Made by a program: the position numbers and the translations under genes
The notes under the pieces: model-generated
What the model was told of the DNA's origin: nothing
Seen by the model: only the letters and a program-made list of their open reading frames with translations
Database searches by the model: none
Assembly: GCA_024275755.1 (NCBI GenBank)
Contig: JAJRYN010000158.1
Span: 1 to 35,064 of the forward strand
Source: an archaeon
Lineage (GTDB): Archaea; Thermoplasmatota; E2; UBA202; JdFR-43
Direction: 5' to 3'
Length of the DNA stretch: 35,064 nt
In this document: piece by piece, positions 1 through 9,984 of the stretch
Layout: each line of letters begins with the position of its first letter
Position numbering within the stretch: the stretch's first letter is position 1

Positions 1-1
1 C

Positions 2-988
2 ATTTCTGGAAAGATAAAGGGAGCTGCTCTGTATTCTCCTTCTGGCAAAAAGGTTGCAATGGAAGGAGAGCAGATGGAAGGGTATGTGGTGGAGAGAAAA
101 ATATTTGAAAAGTGGCTGGCATCTGAAGCTATAAAAGCAGGAGCAAAGTATATGGTAAAAACACAGGCAATGGGAATGGAAAGAATCAATGGAAAATGGA
201 AAGTTAAGATAAAAAGTATTGAAGGCATGCAGGAAGTAGAAGCAAAACTCGTTATAGGAGCAGATGGGGTGGAAAGCAAAGTTGGAAGATGGGCAGGATT
301 GAATACTGTAAATAAAATTACTGATTATCACTCTGGCATTCAATTTGAAATGGCAAATGTGAAAATCAACGAAAAATACATCCACTTATTTTTTGGAAGA
401 GATGTTGCTCCATTAGGCTATGCATGGATATTTCCCAAAGCATTTTCTGCCAATGTTGGCTTAGGCATACTGGAAAAAGGGGCAAAAATGAAAGCATATG
501 ACTATTTGATCAAATTTATCAAAGAGCATGATGAAATTTTCAAAAATGCACAGCCTATCGAGATAAATGCTGGAGGTGTACCAGTAGCCCATTTTACAGA
601 AATGGTTGCTGACGGGGTCATGTTAGTAGGAGATGCAGCCCAGCTTGTAAATCCAATACATGGCGGAGGAATAACTCGAGCTATTCATTCTTCAATCATG
701 GCTATAGAAGTGGCAGATAAAGCTTTGAAAAAAGGAGATGTTTCAAGGGAAGTGCTTAAGGAATATGAGAAGATGTGGGATGAGGAATATGGGGAAAAGA
801 CAAAGAAGCTTATGAAATTAAGGGCTTTTCTTGAAAAGCTTGAGGATAAGGATTTTGAATTGCTGGCTGACATTTTGCAGGGAGAAGATATATATGCATT
901 GACTCAGGCGAAACTGAGTTTCCTGATTAAAAAGGTTGTGACAAAGCCTGCTTTGCTTGGCTTAGCGAAGAAATATCTCATGGATTAG
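2..988 (+). CDS. Geranylgeranyl reductase family FAD-dependent oxidoreductase (5' truncated by window edge)
   Basis: Open frame continues upstream of the listed ATG to the window edge (ISGKIKGAALYSPSGKKVAMEGEQ...). Motifs VIGADGVESKVGRWAGL and GVMLVGDAAQLVNPIHGGGITRAIHS are typical of archaeal GG reductases. Confidence 0.9.
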   Translation: MSGKIKGAALYSPSGKKVAMEGEQMEGYVVERKIFEKWLASEAIKAGAKYMVKTQAMGMERINGKWKVKIKSIEGMQEVEAKLVIGADGVESKVGRWAGLNTVNKITDYHSGIQFEMANVKINEKYIHLFFGRDVAPLGYAWIFPKAFSANVGLGILEKGAKMKAYDYLIKFIKEHDEIFKNAQPIEINAGGVPVAHFTEMVADGVMLVGDAAQLVNPIHGGGITRAIHSSIMAIEVADKALKKGDVSREVLKEYEKMWDEEYGEKTKKLMKLRAFLEKLEDKDFELLADILQGEDIYALTQAKLSFLIKKVVTKPALLGLAKKYLMD

Positions 989-1034
989 GAAAATAGGATA
1001 CTAAAACTTTTATTCTATTTTTCATTATTTAATC

Positions 1035-4000
1035 ATGATTAGAAAAGCTGTTGCATTATTTGCGGTATTGTTAATTTCTGGGATTTTTATTGAAGGCGGA
1101 AATTTTGTTATGAATGAAGACGAAATTTCTAATGGCTTTAACGGTATTTCATGGACTGAGGTTATTCCTATCAAAAAGGTTGCTTTTGTCGGTTTTGATG
1201 AGGAAAGTTATCTGGATGATTATGCATATCTTGCAGCCATACCTGCAACAACCTTTTATAAAAACAATAAATTATATTCATATCCTTTGCTTTTTTATGA
1301 GGAAAGAGAAATAAATGATAAGAAGGAGCTCACGTTAAATGCTAGCCAAGGAATAAAATATTTCATGGAAGATTGGCTTTCTTATTGCAATAATGTTGAA
1401 ATCGAATTAATAAATGCTGAAAATGCAAAAAAATGGGATGCACATTATTCCTACATAAATTCCACAAGCATATATGATGTTGCTGCCAAAATTGCGACAA
1501 AACACTGGTTGAATAGTAAAGAGTGCATGGTTGCGATAGCTGGTGATTTCTATAATGAGAGAAAGATCGATGGAGAAATGAGTACAGAAATTGGTGAGGC
1601 TGCCACTGATTCTTTTTCCATTTCTCTGCCAGAGCCAGAGGGAATAGGAGGTGTATACAAATCTTTTGAAATAAGAGAGCCGTATAAATATATAGAAGTT
1701 AAAGTCGAGTGGAACCCGTTGCTCAGAGGAAAAGATATTGATTTACAGCTTTATGATGATGCAATAGGGATGGTTGATGCATCAGAAAACTGGAATGCCT
1801 TGGCTGGAACATATGAAAGTGTTGAATCTTATATTTTTAATTATGGAACATGGGAAGTCGGCTTAACCAATATGCCCACCGAGGCAATAATGGAAAACAT
1901 ATCAGCAGAGATGTTTAAAGCAAGTAATAGAGAATATGAAGCAGAGATTTACTTATATCCTGGAAAAATAATTGATTTACCGTTCATAAATTTCTTGGCA
2001 AAAAACGTGAGCATAAATATAGAATGTAATAAGAATATCTCATTTGGTGCTTTGCTGCTCTCGGAGAAGAACATAGCATATGAAGCCTTTAAAGGTAAGG
2101 GGCAGCTAAAAATGCATTTCGATGAAATTGGAGGTGGCAATTACTCTATATGCATCTTTGTGATGGAGGACTCCAATAACCTGCAATTTAAGATTGACTA
2201 TGGATGGAATGAAGTCGATAGACAGCAAATAGATTCTTTTGCTTCTGCTTCCCAGGCAGCGATAATGGCTTCTTTAATGGATATTCCATTACTTTATGTT
2301 ACACCCGACAGTATTCCAAATGAAACAAAAAACGCAATGAAGGAATTAGGAGTGGAAAAGGTATATGTTGTGGGAAATTATCCTCACCAGCTGGAAGAAT
2401 TTGTTGAAGTTCAACATTACAGTTTGCAGGAAGCATATGAAAAAATTTATGAAATAACCGGTAGCAACGACGTTGTCTTTTCTTCTGCCAGCCCCTGGAG
2501 TTATTGGCTTGCTGAGGAACTCAAACAAAAAGGTGAAAAGGAGAAGGCACTTTATATTGCTCCTGCTACCTATGCTGCGCTACATCATGGATGTCCTCTT
2601 TTTATCGTTGAAGAACATAAAGAACTGAGTGAGGCAGCAAGCTGGGTAACTGATTTCTGGAAGAGAGATAGCAGGGCGAGGCAGCCGCCTTCGGTGGCAT
2701 GCATGTATCTGATGGCAAAACAGGTTTATGATTTTCTGATTGCTCTGGGTATAGATAAGGAGGGAAAAGAAGACATTCTTACTGTGGCTGGACAGTTTGA
2801 CATTGGTATAGGATGGGACAGAGCTTTTGTGGGGAAAGCTAACCCAGGCAGGATACTGGGCACTCCTGTCGACACGGCATACTGGATTTGCAGGAGCATT
2901 TTTTATCCTGCTTTAATTTTTCAGAATCCTGCTTTAAGAGAGGAGGGAATAACCTTGATAAATGGAAGTAAAAGCAGAAGAGACGCTCTGGGGAGACTTC
3001 ATATAATAAAGCCAAGTATGGAGGAACATTTTTATTATCCTGTATTGCAGACATGGGTCTCTTACTGTCATGAATTTAATAAAGAAGCAAGCAAGTATTG
3101 GGGGTGTAAATATACAACCAGGGATGGCATTACACCCTATGAAACACCCTCACCATACCGAATAGATGAAGGAGTTACTGACAAAGTTGGTGCATACTGG
3201 CCAGATATGAGTACTTCAGAGGTTGTCCCATTTTATCTGAAAAAACTTGGATATGCCAATGTTTTTTCAACCAATTTTACCGCTACAATGGATAATTTGA
3301 ATCGTGGAGCTATAATGTGGTTTGAGGGAATGCACGCCAGCCATGCAAGCTCGGGAGTAGTTGGATTCTGGGATCCAGATGCAAACTGGACAAAAATGTT
3401 CTATTACTTTAAGGATTTGCCACTTATAGGCAATGTTCTCAAAAACAAAAAAATAAATACAGAGCCAAACCCATGGCGCGGATACGAATTTGGACTATGG
3501 CGACAGGCATTTTTTAGATGGGGTATTGGCAGTAAAAGCACACAAATTTTCCAGACGGGTAGCACAGAAAATCCAGATGTAATTGTGATGGATAAATACA
3601 TTGGATGGGATTGGCGCGCGGGCATGTATGGCGATGGAGTCGTGATAGCCATATTGCAACAGGTTGCCACAGAAATAAAAACAGGATATGATATTGATGC
3701 CGCACTGAAAAATTTACATTCATGTGGCATAAATGCTGGCATATCATGCTATATTGCTGCCACATATCTCCACATAACCCTCATAAGGCATGGCTCAGTT
3801 TTCCAGATTATTGATCCATGGCTCACATCGTGGTATTGTAATTTTGCTGTAGAAATGTTTGCTCGATATCTTGCAATGGGCTATACTGCTGGAGAAGCGT
3901 ATGAAAAAGCAATAAGTCATGTTGGTATTGAATATCTGACAGGCAAGTGGTGGTGGGATATTTGTGAAAATGTATGTTATTTTGGCGATCCAAGCCTGAG

Positions 4001-4076
4001 AGTATGGAGTCCTGTATATTCGTGGGAAGAACCCGATGCCATTGAGCCTGAAATAATAGGAGAGCACGTCATTTAA
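1035..4076 (+). CDS. Large secreted protein, CWB2-like segment plus divergent C25 (gingipain)-like C-terminal region
   Basis: 1013 aa with N-terminal signal-like hydrophobic segment. CWB2-like segment AAIMASLMDIPLLYVTPDSIPNETKNAMKELGVEKVYVVGN. C-terminal VCYFGDPSLRVWSP resembles the end of C25-type domains. Confidence 0.55.
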   Translation: MIRKAVALFAVLLISGIFIEGGNFVMNEDEISNGFNGISWTEVIPIKKVAFVGFDEESYLDDYAYLAAIPATTFYKNNKLYSYPLLFYEEREINDKKELTLNASQGIKYFMEDWLSYCNNVEIELINAENAKKWDAHYSYINSTSIYDVAAKIATKHWLNSKECMVAIAGDFYNERKIDGEMSTEIGEAATDSFSISLPEPEGIGGVYKSFEIREPYKYIEVKVEWNPLLRGKDIDLQLYDDAIGMVDASENWNALAGTYESVESYIFNYGTWEVGLTNMPTEAIMENISAEMFKASNREYEAEIYLYPGKIIDLPFINFLAKNVSINIECNKNISFGALLLSEKNIAYEAFKGKGQLKMHFDEIGGGNYSICIFVMEDSNNLQFKIDYGWNEVDRQQIDSFASASQAAIMASLMDIPLLYVTPDSIPNETKNAMKELGVEKVYVVGNYPHQLEEFVEVQHYSLQEAYEKIYEITGSNDVVFSSASPWSYWLAEELKQKGEKEKALYIAPATYAALHHGCPLFIVEEHKELSEAASWVTDFWKRDSRARQPPSVACMYLMAKQVYDFLIALGIDKEGKEDILTVAGQFDIGIGWDRAFVGKANPGRILGTPVDTAYWICRSIFYPALIFQNPALREEGITLINGSKSRRDALGRLHIIKPSMEEHFYYPVLQTWVSYCHEFNKEASKYWGCKYTTRDGITPYETPSPYRIDEGVTDKVGAYWPDMSTSEVVPFYLKKLGYANVFSTNFTATMDNLNRGAIMWFEGMHASHASSGVVGFWDPDANWTKMFYYFKDLPLIGNVLKNKKINTEPNPWRGYEFGLWRQAFFRWGIGSKSTQIFQTGSTENPDVIVMDKYIGWDWRAGMYGDGVVIAILQQVATEIKTGYDIDAALKNLHSCGINAGISCYIAATYLHITLIRHGSVFQIIDPWLTSWYCNFAVEMFARYLAMGYTAGEAYEKAISHVGIEYLTGKWWWDICENVCYFGDPSLRVWSPVYSWEEPDAIEPEIIGEHVI

Positions 4077-4092
4077 ATATCTTTAATTCTCT

Positions 4093-4934
4093 GGTGCTGT
4101 TAACTTAACGAAATTTTTCGATAAAAATATGCACCCCACCCCATTGATTACATTTTGAGGTGAACAAAATGCGAGGGGATGGGGTGCAATTATTAAAATA
4201 CTTACTGAAAGAAAAATCTATCGTTATTAGAGAAAGAACACCAATTGAGATAATGTTATACAGCGTTTTCCTTTATCTTTGCAAACTTTCTCTAAGAGAT
4301 GTTGTAATGGCCATTCGTATTTTCGTTAAAAGAAGTAGAACTGCCATATGGAAATGGATACAGAAATTTGGCAATGTAGTTAAAGAACATATTGCAGATG
4401 AAATGCCCAATATTGTCGTCATTGATGAAACAATACTTCAGATAGGAGATACAAAATTCTGGTTCTGGTTTGTTCTGGATCCAGAGAACAAAAAGATAGT
4501 TCTTTTCATGATAAGCAGAAGTAGAACAGATTTTGCCTGTAAAAAACTTGTTTATAAAATGTGGGAAATGTATGGAAAATTACCATCTATAGCATTGACA
4601 GATGGTGGAGCATGGTATTCGATGCTAAGAAGATATGGAATCCAGCATGAAATTATTTCTGGAGGAATTAGAAACTATATTGAAAGAGTTATTGAAACAA
4701 TAAAAGATAGAACTAGAATCTTTGACCATTATTTCCCAAGTAAAAGATGGAAAATGATGCATGTTGAATTGTGGTTATCTCTTTACATTTTCTATTACAA
4801 CTGGATACGGAGTCATTTGAGTTTATCAAATAATTCTCCTGTTTTCCATAGCAGGAAAATAAAAATAGAAAATGAATACGAAAGATTTATAGTAGCATTG
4901 CAGGAGGTGCTGCAATGCTAAAGTTAACAGCACC
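4093..4934 (+). mobile_element. Complete insertion sequence, 842 bp, IS6-like
   Basis: Perfect 14-bp terminal inverted repeats GGTGCTGTTAACTT (4093-4106) and AAGTTAACAGCACC (4921-4934) enclosing one DDE-type transposase ORF. No target-site duplication found (flanks aattctct / ctgcgatg). Confidence 0.9.
4169..4921 (+). CDS. IS transposase, DDE domain (IS6-like)
   Basis: NIVVIDETILQIGDTKFWFWFVLDPENKKIVLFMIS...IALTDGGAWYSML...RNYIERVIETIKDRTRIFDHYFPS. ATG at 4169 preceded by GAGGTG SD-like motif (track gives GTG at 4160). Stop codon overlaps the right TIR by one base. Confidence 0.85.
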   Translation: MRGDGVQLLKYLLKEKSIVIRERTPIEIMLYSVFLYLCKLSLRDVVMAIRIFVKRSRTAIWKWIQKFGNVVKEHIADEMPNIVVIDETILQIGDTKFWFWFVLDPENKKIVLFMISRSRTDFACKKLVYKMWEMYGKLPSIALTDGGAWYSMLRRYGIQHEIISGGIRNYIERVIETIKDRTRIFDHYFPSKRWKMMHVELWLSLYIFYYNWIRSHLSLSNNSPVFHSRKIKIENEYERFIVALQEVLQC

Positions 4935-5030
4935 CTGCGATGGACATAAATACTTTTTTGTTGGTTTATCACTACTCATTACATAATTTATATAATATCT
5001 ATACAACATAAATTCAGTATAGCCATATAC

Positions 5031-5876
5031 TCAACTAATATATTTTTTCTTGTTGTTTTCGATGATGAAGAGCTTTCCTTTTCTTTTCGCTTTTGCTGCT
5101 TTTCTTCGCTGCACCTCATTGAATTCTTCTATGCTTATTATTGCCTCATGCTCCCCTTTAAAAATGAAATCTTCCCATTCCATCAAACCACAGTAAACTG
5201 GATTGGAGAGAATGCGAGATATTGTTTTTCTATCCCACCTGCCACCTTTCTTCGTTCTTATTCCTCGCCTGTTAAGCTCATCAGCTATGTCTTTCATGCT
5301 CATGCCATCAACATACATCTCAAATATCTCTCTCGCAACTCTCAACTCCTTTTCCACACCCCGCAACATCCCTCCATCATATTCATAGCCATATGGCGCT
5401 GGCGAGCCAAGCAAACCCTTGCCTTGCTTTGCTTTTTGGCGCATGCCGTCATAGACGCGCTCACCAATCTGCTCGCTTTCCAACTGGGCTATACGCTGTA
5501 TAATGTCCATGACAAATCTTCCCATCGCCGTGGATGTATCCAAACTTTCTGTCATTGAAACGAATTCTTTATTTTTGTTTCGCAACTCTTCCATCATGAG
5601 CATGAAATTTTTTGAATTTCTGTGTATACGATCCATTTTCATCACAAGCAGCACATCCCATTTATCAATGTCCTCCATCATTTTTTGGTAAGCAGGACGG
5701 CGAATATCACGCCCGCTGTAGCCATCATCAACATACTCGCCAGCTATCTCCCAGCCTCTCGCCTTGCAGTAGCTACGCAGCTTCTCTAGCTGACTATCCA
5801 GGCTAAAGCCCTCTTTCGCCTGGTCTTCAGTGCTGACACGAGCATAAATCGCAACTTTTTTTACTCCATTCTCCAT
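5031..5876 (-). CDS. Serine recombinase (resolvase N-terminal plus Recombinase domain, short form)
   Basis: VAIYARVSTEDQAKEGFSLDSQLEKLRSYCKARGW...MKMDRIHRNSKNF...GRFVMDIIQRIAQLESEQIGERV; C-terminal AREIFEMYVDGMSMKDIADELNRRGIRTKKGGRWDRKTISRILSNPVYCGLMEW. 281 aa. Confidence 0.93.
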   Translation of the reverse strand: MENGVKKVAIYARVSTEDQAKEGFSLDSQLEKLRSYCKARGWEIAGEYVDDGYSGRDIRRPAYQKMMEDIDKWDVLLVMKMDRIHRNSKNFMLMMEELRNKNKEFVSMTESLDTSTAMGRFVMDIIQRIAQLESEQIGERVYDGMRQKAKQGKGLLGSPAPYGYEYDGGMLRGVEKELRVAREIFEMYVDGMSMKDIADELNRRGIRTKKGGRWDRKTISRILSNPVYCGLMEWEDFIFKGEHEAIISIEEFNEVQRRKAAKAKRKGKLFIIENNKKKYIS

Positions 5877-5882
5877 TTTATC

Positions 5883-5908
5883 GTGGCCATCGGTCTACCG
5901 TTAGCCAC
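5883..5908. promoter_or_regulatory. 26-bp symmetric dyad upstream of the serine recombinase gene (candidate operator or recombination site)
   Basis: GTGGC-CAT-CGGT-CT-ACCG-TTA-GCCAC: both half-site blocks exactly complementary around a central 2-bp CT. Confidence 0.55.
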
Positions 5909-6112
5909 AATATTTTGACAGCATATAAGTTTTATCAAATTTTTCAGGCAAAAATTTTGGATTGAAACGCTCATTGGCTGCATTGTCAGCATGCAAAAAT
6001 TTTTTAATTTTGCTGAAAACATTATTAAGTTTATGTAGTATCTAAACACCATTTATTTTATCATCTCGATGCCTAAACCAAAACAAAATAACTTATTTTT
6101 TCATTTTGCATT

Positions 6113-6766
6113 GTGTTCGAAAAAGTGAAGGAGGCAATAAATCCATATTCCAACCCAGCTGAGAAGTATGACAAGGCAGCAGACTTTTATCACTTAATAA
6201 TGGGTGTGTGGGAAATAAAGGCAAATAGAGAAGCGATGAAAATGGCTGATTTAAAGCCGGGCGAGATTTTTCTTGATCTGGCAGCAGGTACTGGCTGGGT
6301 GTTTAAAAGACTGCTTGAAAAGGCAGAAGGCCTAGCAGTCGATTTTTCATGGAACATGTGCAGACATTGCAAAAATTATGGCAACGTTATCCAAGCAAAT
6401 GCTCTGTCTTTACCATTCAAAGACGAATGCTTTGATGTGGTCTTTTCCAGCTTTTTGCTCGATCTCCTGCCTTTAAACAAAATCCAGATTGCCATAACGG
6501 AAATGAAGAGAGTCGTCAAAAAAGGGGGCAGAATTGTTGCCGTTGCATTAAGCAAAGAAGGCAGAGGCATAGCTAAAGCAGCTCGCATTCTTTACGAAAT
6601 TTTTTATGATTTCTGGCCAACAATAGGCGGCTACAGGGCAAGCAGCCGCCCAATCTATCTGCAACACGAAATAAAAAAGGCTGGCCTGAAAATTGTTGAG
6701 AACAAACTAACAAAAATTCCGCTTTTTCAATTTCCCATGGAGATATGCATTGCACAAAAGCCATAA
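6113..6766 (+). CDS. Class I SAM-dependent methyltransferase (UbiE/Methyltransf_11-like)
   Basis: GTG start; EIFLDLAAGTGWVFKRLLEKAEGLAVDFSWNM...ALSLPFKDECFDVVFSSFLLDLLP. Confidence 0.85.
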   Translation: MFEKVKEAINPYSNPAEKYDKAADFYHLIMGVWEIKANREAMKMADLKPGEIFLDLAAGTGWVFKRLLEKAEGLAVDFSWNMCRHCKNYGNVIQANALSLPFKDECFDVVFSSFLLDLLPLNKIQIAITEMKRVVKKGGRIVAVALSKEGRGIAKAARILYEIFYDFWPTIGGYRASSRPIYLQHEIKKAGLKIVENKLTKIPLFQFPMEICIAQKP

Positions 6767-6860
6767 TTTTGGCTGGAACCCCCCTAGTTTCTGTGTAAAA
6801 TTTGCCATTTTATTAAATGCAGTGTGATAGCATATAACACTAAAATTAATTTAAAGCTTT

Positions 6861-7433
6861 ATGTTTATTCCCATGCAAAAAAGCAAAAGAGCGCACGACA
6901 AACTATTCATACTGGCGGAGAAGATGCTATCATCTACTTTCCTCCGGCATGCCTACATAAATTTTTTTGAGAGAGCAACACTGGAGGAATTTGAAATGGC
7001 TGGTATAAAAAAGGGGCATAATGTGCTGCATATTGGTTGCGGGCCATTGCCCAATACCATCATAAGCCTGGCAAAGAATATTGATGCAAATTATGTTGGC
7101 ATCGATAAGGATGCAGAAGCTGTTGAGATAGCAAGAAAAATTGTCAAAGAATATGGCCTTAAAAATGTCATAATTGAGGAAGGAGATGCATTGAGCTACC
7201 CTGTAAAAGATTTTGATTTCATAATAATCTCATTTGGGGTGGAACCAAAAGAAAAAGTTTTTGAAAGATTGAGGAAGGAAATGAAAGAGGATGCAAAAAT
7301 AGTTTACAGGAAAACATGGGATTTCATGGATGCCATATATGGAAGAAAGGATTTTTTGCCCTTTGGATTCAAAGTTGTGGCATTTCATAACAGGAGAGAC
7401 TTCATTAAATCCTATCTCCTAGAAAAAGTTTAA
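6861..7433 (+). CDS. Nicotianamine synthase-like / class I methyltransferase-fold protein
   Basis: VLHIGCGPLPNTIISLAKNIDANYVGIDKDAEAVEIARKIV; the GCGPLP motif resembles the GSGPLP segment of nicotianamine synthases. Confidence 0.65.
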   Translation: MFIPMQKSKRAHDKLFILAEKMLSSTFLRHAYINFFERATLEEFEMAGIKKGHNVLHIGCGPLPNTIISLAKNIDANYVGIDKDAEAVEIARKIVKEYGLKNVIIEEGDALSYPVKDFDFIIISFGVEPKEKVFERLRKEMKEDAKIVYRKTWDFMDAIYGRKDFLPFGFKVVAFHNRRDFIKSYLLEKV

Positions 7434-7485
7434 ATTAAATGTATATTTAGTATATGTTGTTTATTTACTATATATATTAAGTAAA

Positions 7486-8541
7486 CTAAATCACAATCCT
7501 TTTTCTTATTGCAATACCGGAGCCGGCGATAACGCTTATCCATCCAGCAAATTTTTTATCTAGAGATCTGTCGCCAGTATCAACATATAAAAAAGGAGTT
7601 TGCATCAATTTTTGAGGAGTTGCAACCACAATTATATTTTTTATTCCTACTTTCTCAATCACCCTGCTGCTTATTTGCTGATTTCCTCTGCCAAAAATGA
7701 ATCCTTCACCACCTATAGGACTTACAATTATTCTTGCTCTTTTTCCTTCTATCGCCTTTAAAATTTCTTCCTCATTTGCATCTCTTGCTATTATTTTTCC
7801 GTTTTCAACGATATCTACACCCAGTAATGTTTTTTCTATGCCCATCTCGTCTGCTATTGCCTTTACTGTACTTCCTGGCCCAAGAACATAGGTTCCTTCT
7901 TTACATATCAAAGCCATAAATTTTGCAATTCCTCTCTTTGCTTCATTCTCTCCTCCAAAAATTCTCTTTCCATTCTGAAGGAAATTTTTTATCGCTGGAC
8001 ATAAAGCATATCCAAAAAGTTTTATTTTCAACGTATCTTGACGAAATGCTACCTCATCAATATCCATTATTTCTCTTTCTACTCTTTCAGCTTTTCCTTC
8101 CATAAATGCATTTACAATTTCTAGGGCTTTATTCACATTTATTGCAAATACTCCAGAATACATTTTAACGCCAGCTGGGATACCTAAGATGGGCACCTTT
8201 TTACTAACTGCATTATAAACATCTCTTGCAGTTCCATCGCCACCAACAAATACAATTAAATCAGCGCCATGCTTCAAAAATTTCCTGCAGGCTTTTATTG
8301 TATCATCAGCGCTTGTCTTCTTCGGTGTTTTATAAATAATTTTTCCATCGATGTAATCTGCTCCCATCGTAGATGAACATGTTATAACATTTGCATCCAG
8401 AAATTTGCAGAATTCAGCAGCTTTTGCAGGAGCAACTGGAGTCCCTCCTCTCTTCAATGCTTCCTCCACATCATCGCTTCCTTTTAAGCCGACTTTGCCA
8501 CCTATGCCTGCTATCGGGTTAACAACAAATCCTATATGCAT
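7486..8541 (-). CDS. ATP-NAD kinase-like protein (COG3199-type)
   Basis: [21 protein letters not shown]...[41 protein letters not shown]...[23 protein letters not shown]. Confidence 0.88.
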   Translation of the reverse strand: MHIGFVVNPIAGIGGKVGLKGSDDVEEALKRGGTPVAPAKAAEFCKFLDANVITCSSTMGADYIDGKIIYKTPKKTSADDTIKACRKFLKHGADLIVFVGGDGTARDVYNAVSKKVPILGIPAGVKMYSGVFAINVNKALEIVNAFMEGKAERVEREIMDIDEVAFRQDTLKIKLFGYALCPAIKNFLQNGKRIFGGENEAKRGIAKFMALICKEGTYVLGPGSTVKAIADEMGIEKTLLGVDIVENGKIIARDANEEEILKAIEGKRARIIVSPIGGEGFIFGRGNQQISSRVIEKVGIKNIIVVATPQKLMQTPFLYVDTGDRSLDKKFAGWISVIAGSGIAIRKRIVI

Positions 8542-9878
8542 GGTAAACGCTGTATTGCCTCTCTTATTAATTCCTCAGGGTATTCATAATCCTGCAACAT
8601 ACCATTATTGTATAAGTCATATGCTGCCAGATCAAAGTGGCCATGTCCGCTGTTAACAAAACATATCACCTTTTCTTCTTTCTTTTTCCTGCATCTTATT
8701 GCTTCATCTATTGCAGCTTTTAAACCATGAGCTGTTTCAGGTGCAACAACAAATCCTTCTGTTTGGGCAAAAATTTTTGCAGCTTCAAAAACTTCATTCT
8801 GATAATAAGCTCTTGCCTCCACAATGCCTTCATCGACAAGCTTGCACAGCAATGGCGCATCCCCATGGTAGCGAAGCCCTCCAGCATGTATAGCAGGAGG
8901 AATGAAATCATGGCCAAGTGTATGCATTTTGAGCAAGGGTGTCTGCTGAGCTGTATCACCAAAATCATATGCATATATTCCTTTGGTCAATGTTGGACAT
9001 GCCATTGGCTCTGCTGCAATGAATTTTATTTCTTCACCCTTCATCTTATCTGGAACAAATGGAAATATTCCACCAGAGAAATTGCTCCCTCCTCCAACGC
9101 ATCCACATATTACATCTGGCTTCAAATCAAGCATATCAAACTGCTTTTTCATTTCCAGGCCAATAATTGTCTGATGCAGAACAACATGATTTAAAACTGA
9201 GCCAAGAGAATATTTTGTATTTTCATGCTTGATTGCATCTTCTATTGCTTCACTTATAGCAATGCCCAGGCTTCCAGCTGTAGATGGCATTTCCTGCCTC
9301 ACTTTTCTGCCAAATTCTGTTTTATCACTCGGGCTTGGTATAACTTCAGCGCCCCACGTCTGCATCAATATGCGGCGATATGGCTTTTGTTCGTAGCTGC
9401 ATTTAACCATATAAACTGTGCATTTTAAGCCAAAGAATCTGCAGGCAAAAGCCAAGGCAGAGCCCCACTGCCCGGCTCCTGTTTCAGTTGTGAGGCGCTC
9501 TACACCCTCCTTTGCATTGTAATATGCTTGTGCAACAGATGTATTTGGTTTATGGCTTCCTGGGGGGCTCACTCCCTCCCATTTATAAAATATTTTTGCA
9601 GGTGTTTTCAGAAACTTTTCCAAGCCTATCGCCCTATACAAAGGGGTGGGCCTCCATATCCTGTATATCTCTTTTACTTCCTCCGGTATCCTTATCCATC
9701 TATCCTTGCTCATCTCCTGTTTTATCAGTGCCTTAGGAAAAATTGGCTCCATATCCTCTGGCTTCAATGGCTCTAGTGTTGCAGGATGTAAAGGAGGGGG
9801 AATTTCTATATCTGCCTGTATGTTGTACCATTTATCTGGCATATCTTCCTCTTCAAGCAATATTTTCCTTTCTTCCAT
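8532..9878 (-). CDS. trpB2: TrpB2-type tryptophan synthase beta chain-like PLP enzyme
   Basis: [50 protein letters not shown]...[15 protein letters not shown]...[14 protein letters not shown] extends to 9896; start MEERKIL preferred. Confidence 0.92.
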   Translation of the reverse strand: MEERKILLEEEDMPDKWYNIQADIEIPPPLHPATLEPLKPEDMEPIFPKALIKQEMSKDRWIRIPEEVKEIYRIWRPTPLYRAIGLEKFLKTPAKIFYKWEGVSPPGSHKPNTSVAQAYYNAKEGVERLTTETGAGQWGSALAFACRFFGLKCTVYMVKCSYEQKPYRRILMQTWGAEVIPSPSDKTEFGRKVRQEMPSTAGSLGIAISEAIEDAIKHENTKYSLGSVLNHVVLHQTIIGLEMKKQFDMLDLKPDVICGCVGGGSNFSGGIFPFVPDKMKGEEIKFIAAEPMACPTLTKGIYAYDFGDTAQQTPLLKMHTLGHDFIPPAIHAGGLRYHGDAPLLCKLVDEGIVEARAYYQNEVFEAAKIFAQTEGFVVAPETAHGLKAAIDEAIRCRKKKEEKVICFVNSGHGHFDLAAYDLYNNGMLQDYEYPEELIREAIQRLPCI

Positions 9879-9984
9879 GAGAAGATATATTTGCAAAGTA
9901 TATAAAATTTTGTATAAAATTGTCCTTCAATGCATAAAATTATACATTATAGCAAAATTCTTATTCTCTGCCACATATTATATT

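Noticed and set aside
3404-3742. Antisense ORFs inside the large 1035-4076 gene (also 2346-2528, 3514-3765, 3795-4067)
   Set aside because: Low-complexity or atypical translations fully antisense to a long plausible CDS; shadow ORFs.
4935-6110. Prophage or large integrative element around the serine recombinase
   Set aside because: No capsid, portal, terminase, replication or conjugation genes nearby; flanking genes look chromosomal.
7434-7485. AT-rich inverted repeats between convergent genes
   Set aside because: Likely ordinary terminator/AT-rich DNA between convergent 3' ends.
8699-9776. Plus-strand ORFs over trpB2
   Set aside because: Antisense to a clearly recognisable PLP enzyme; no domain-like features.
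9646-9984. N-terminal extension of the ACT regulator ORF
   Set aside because: Runs antisense through the trpB2 N-terminus; the sensible start is ATG 9985 (or 10003).
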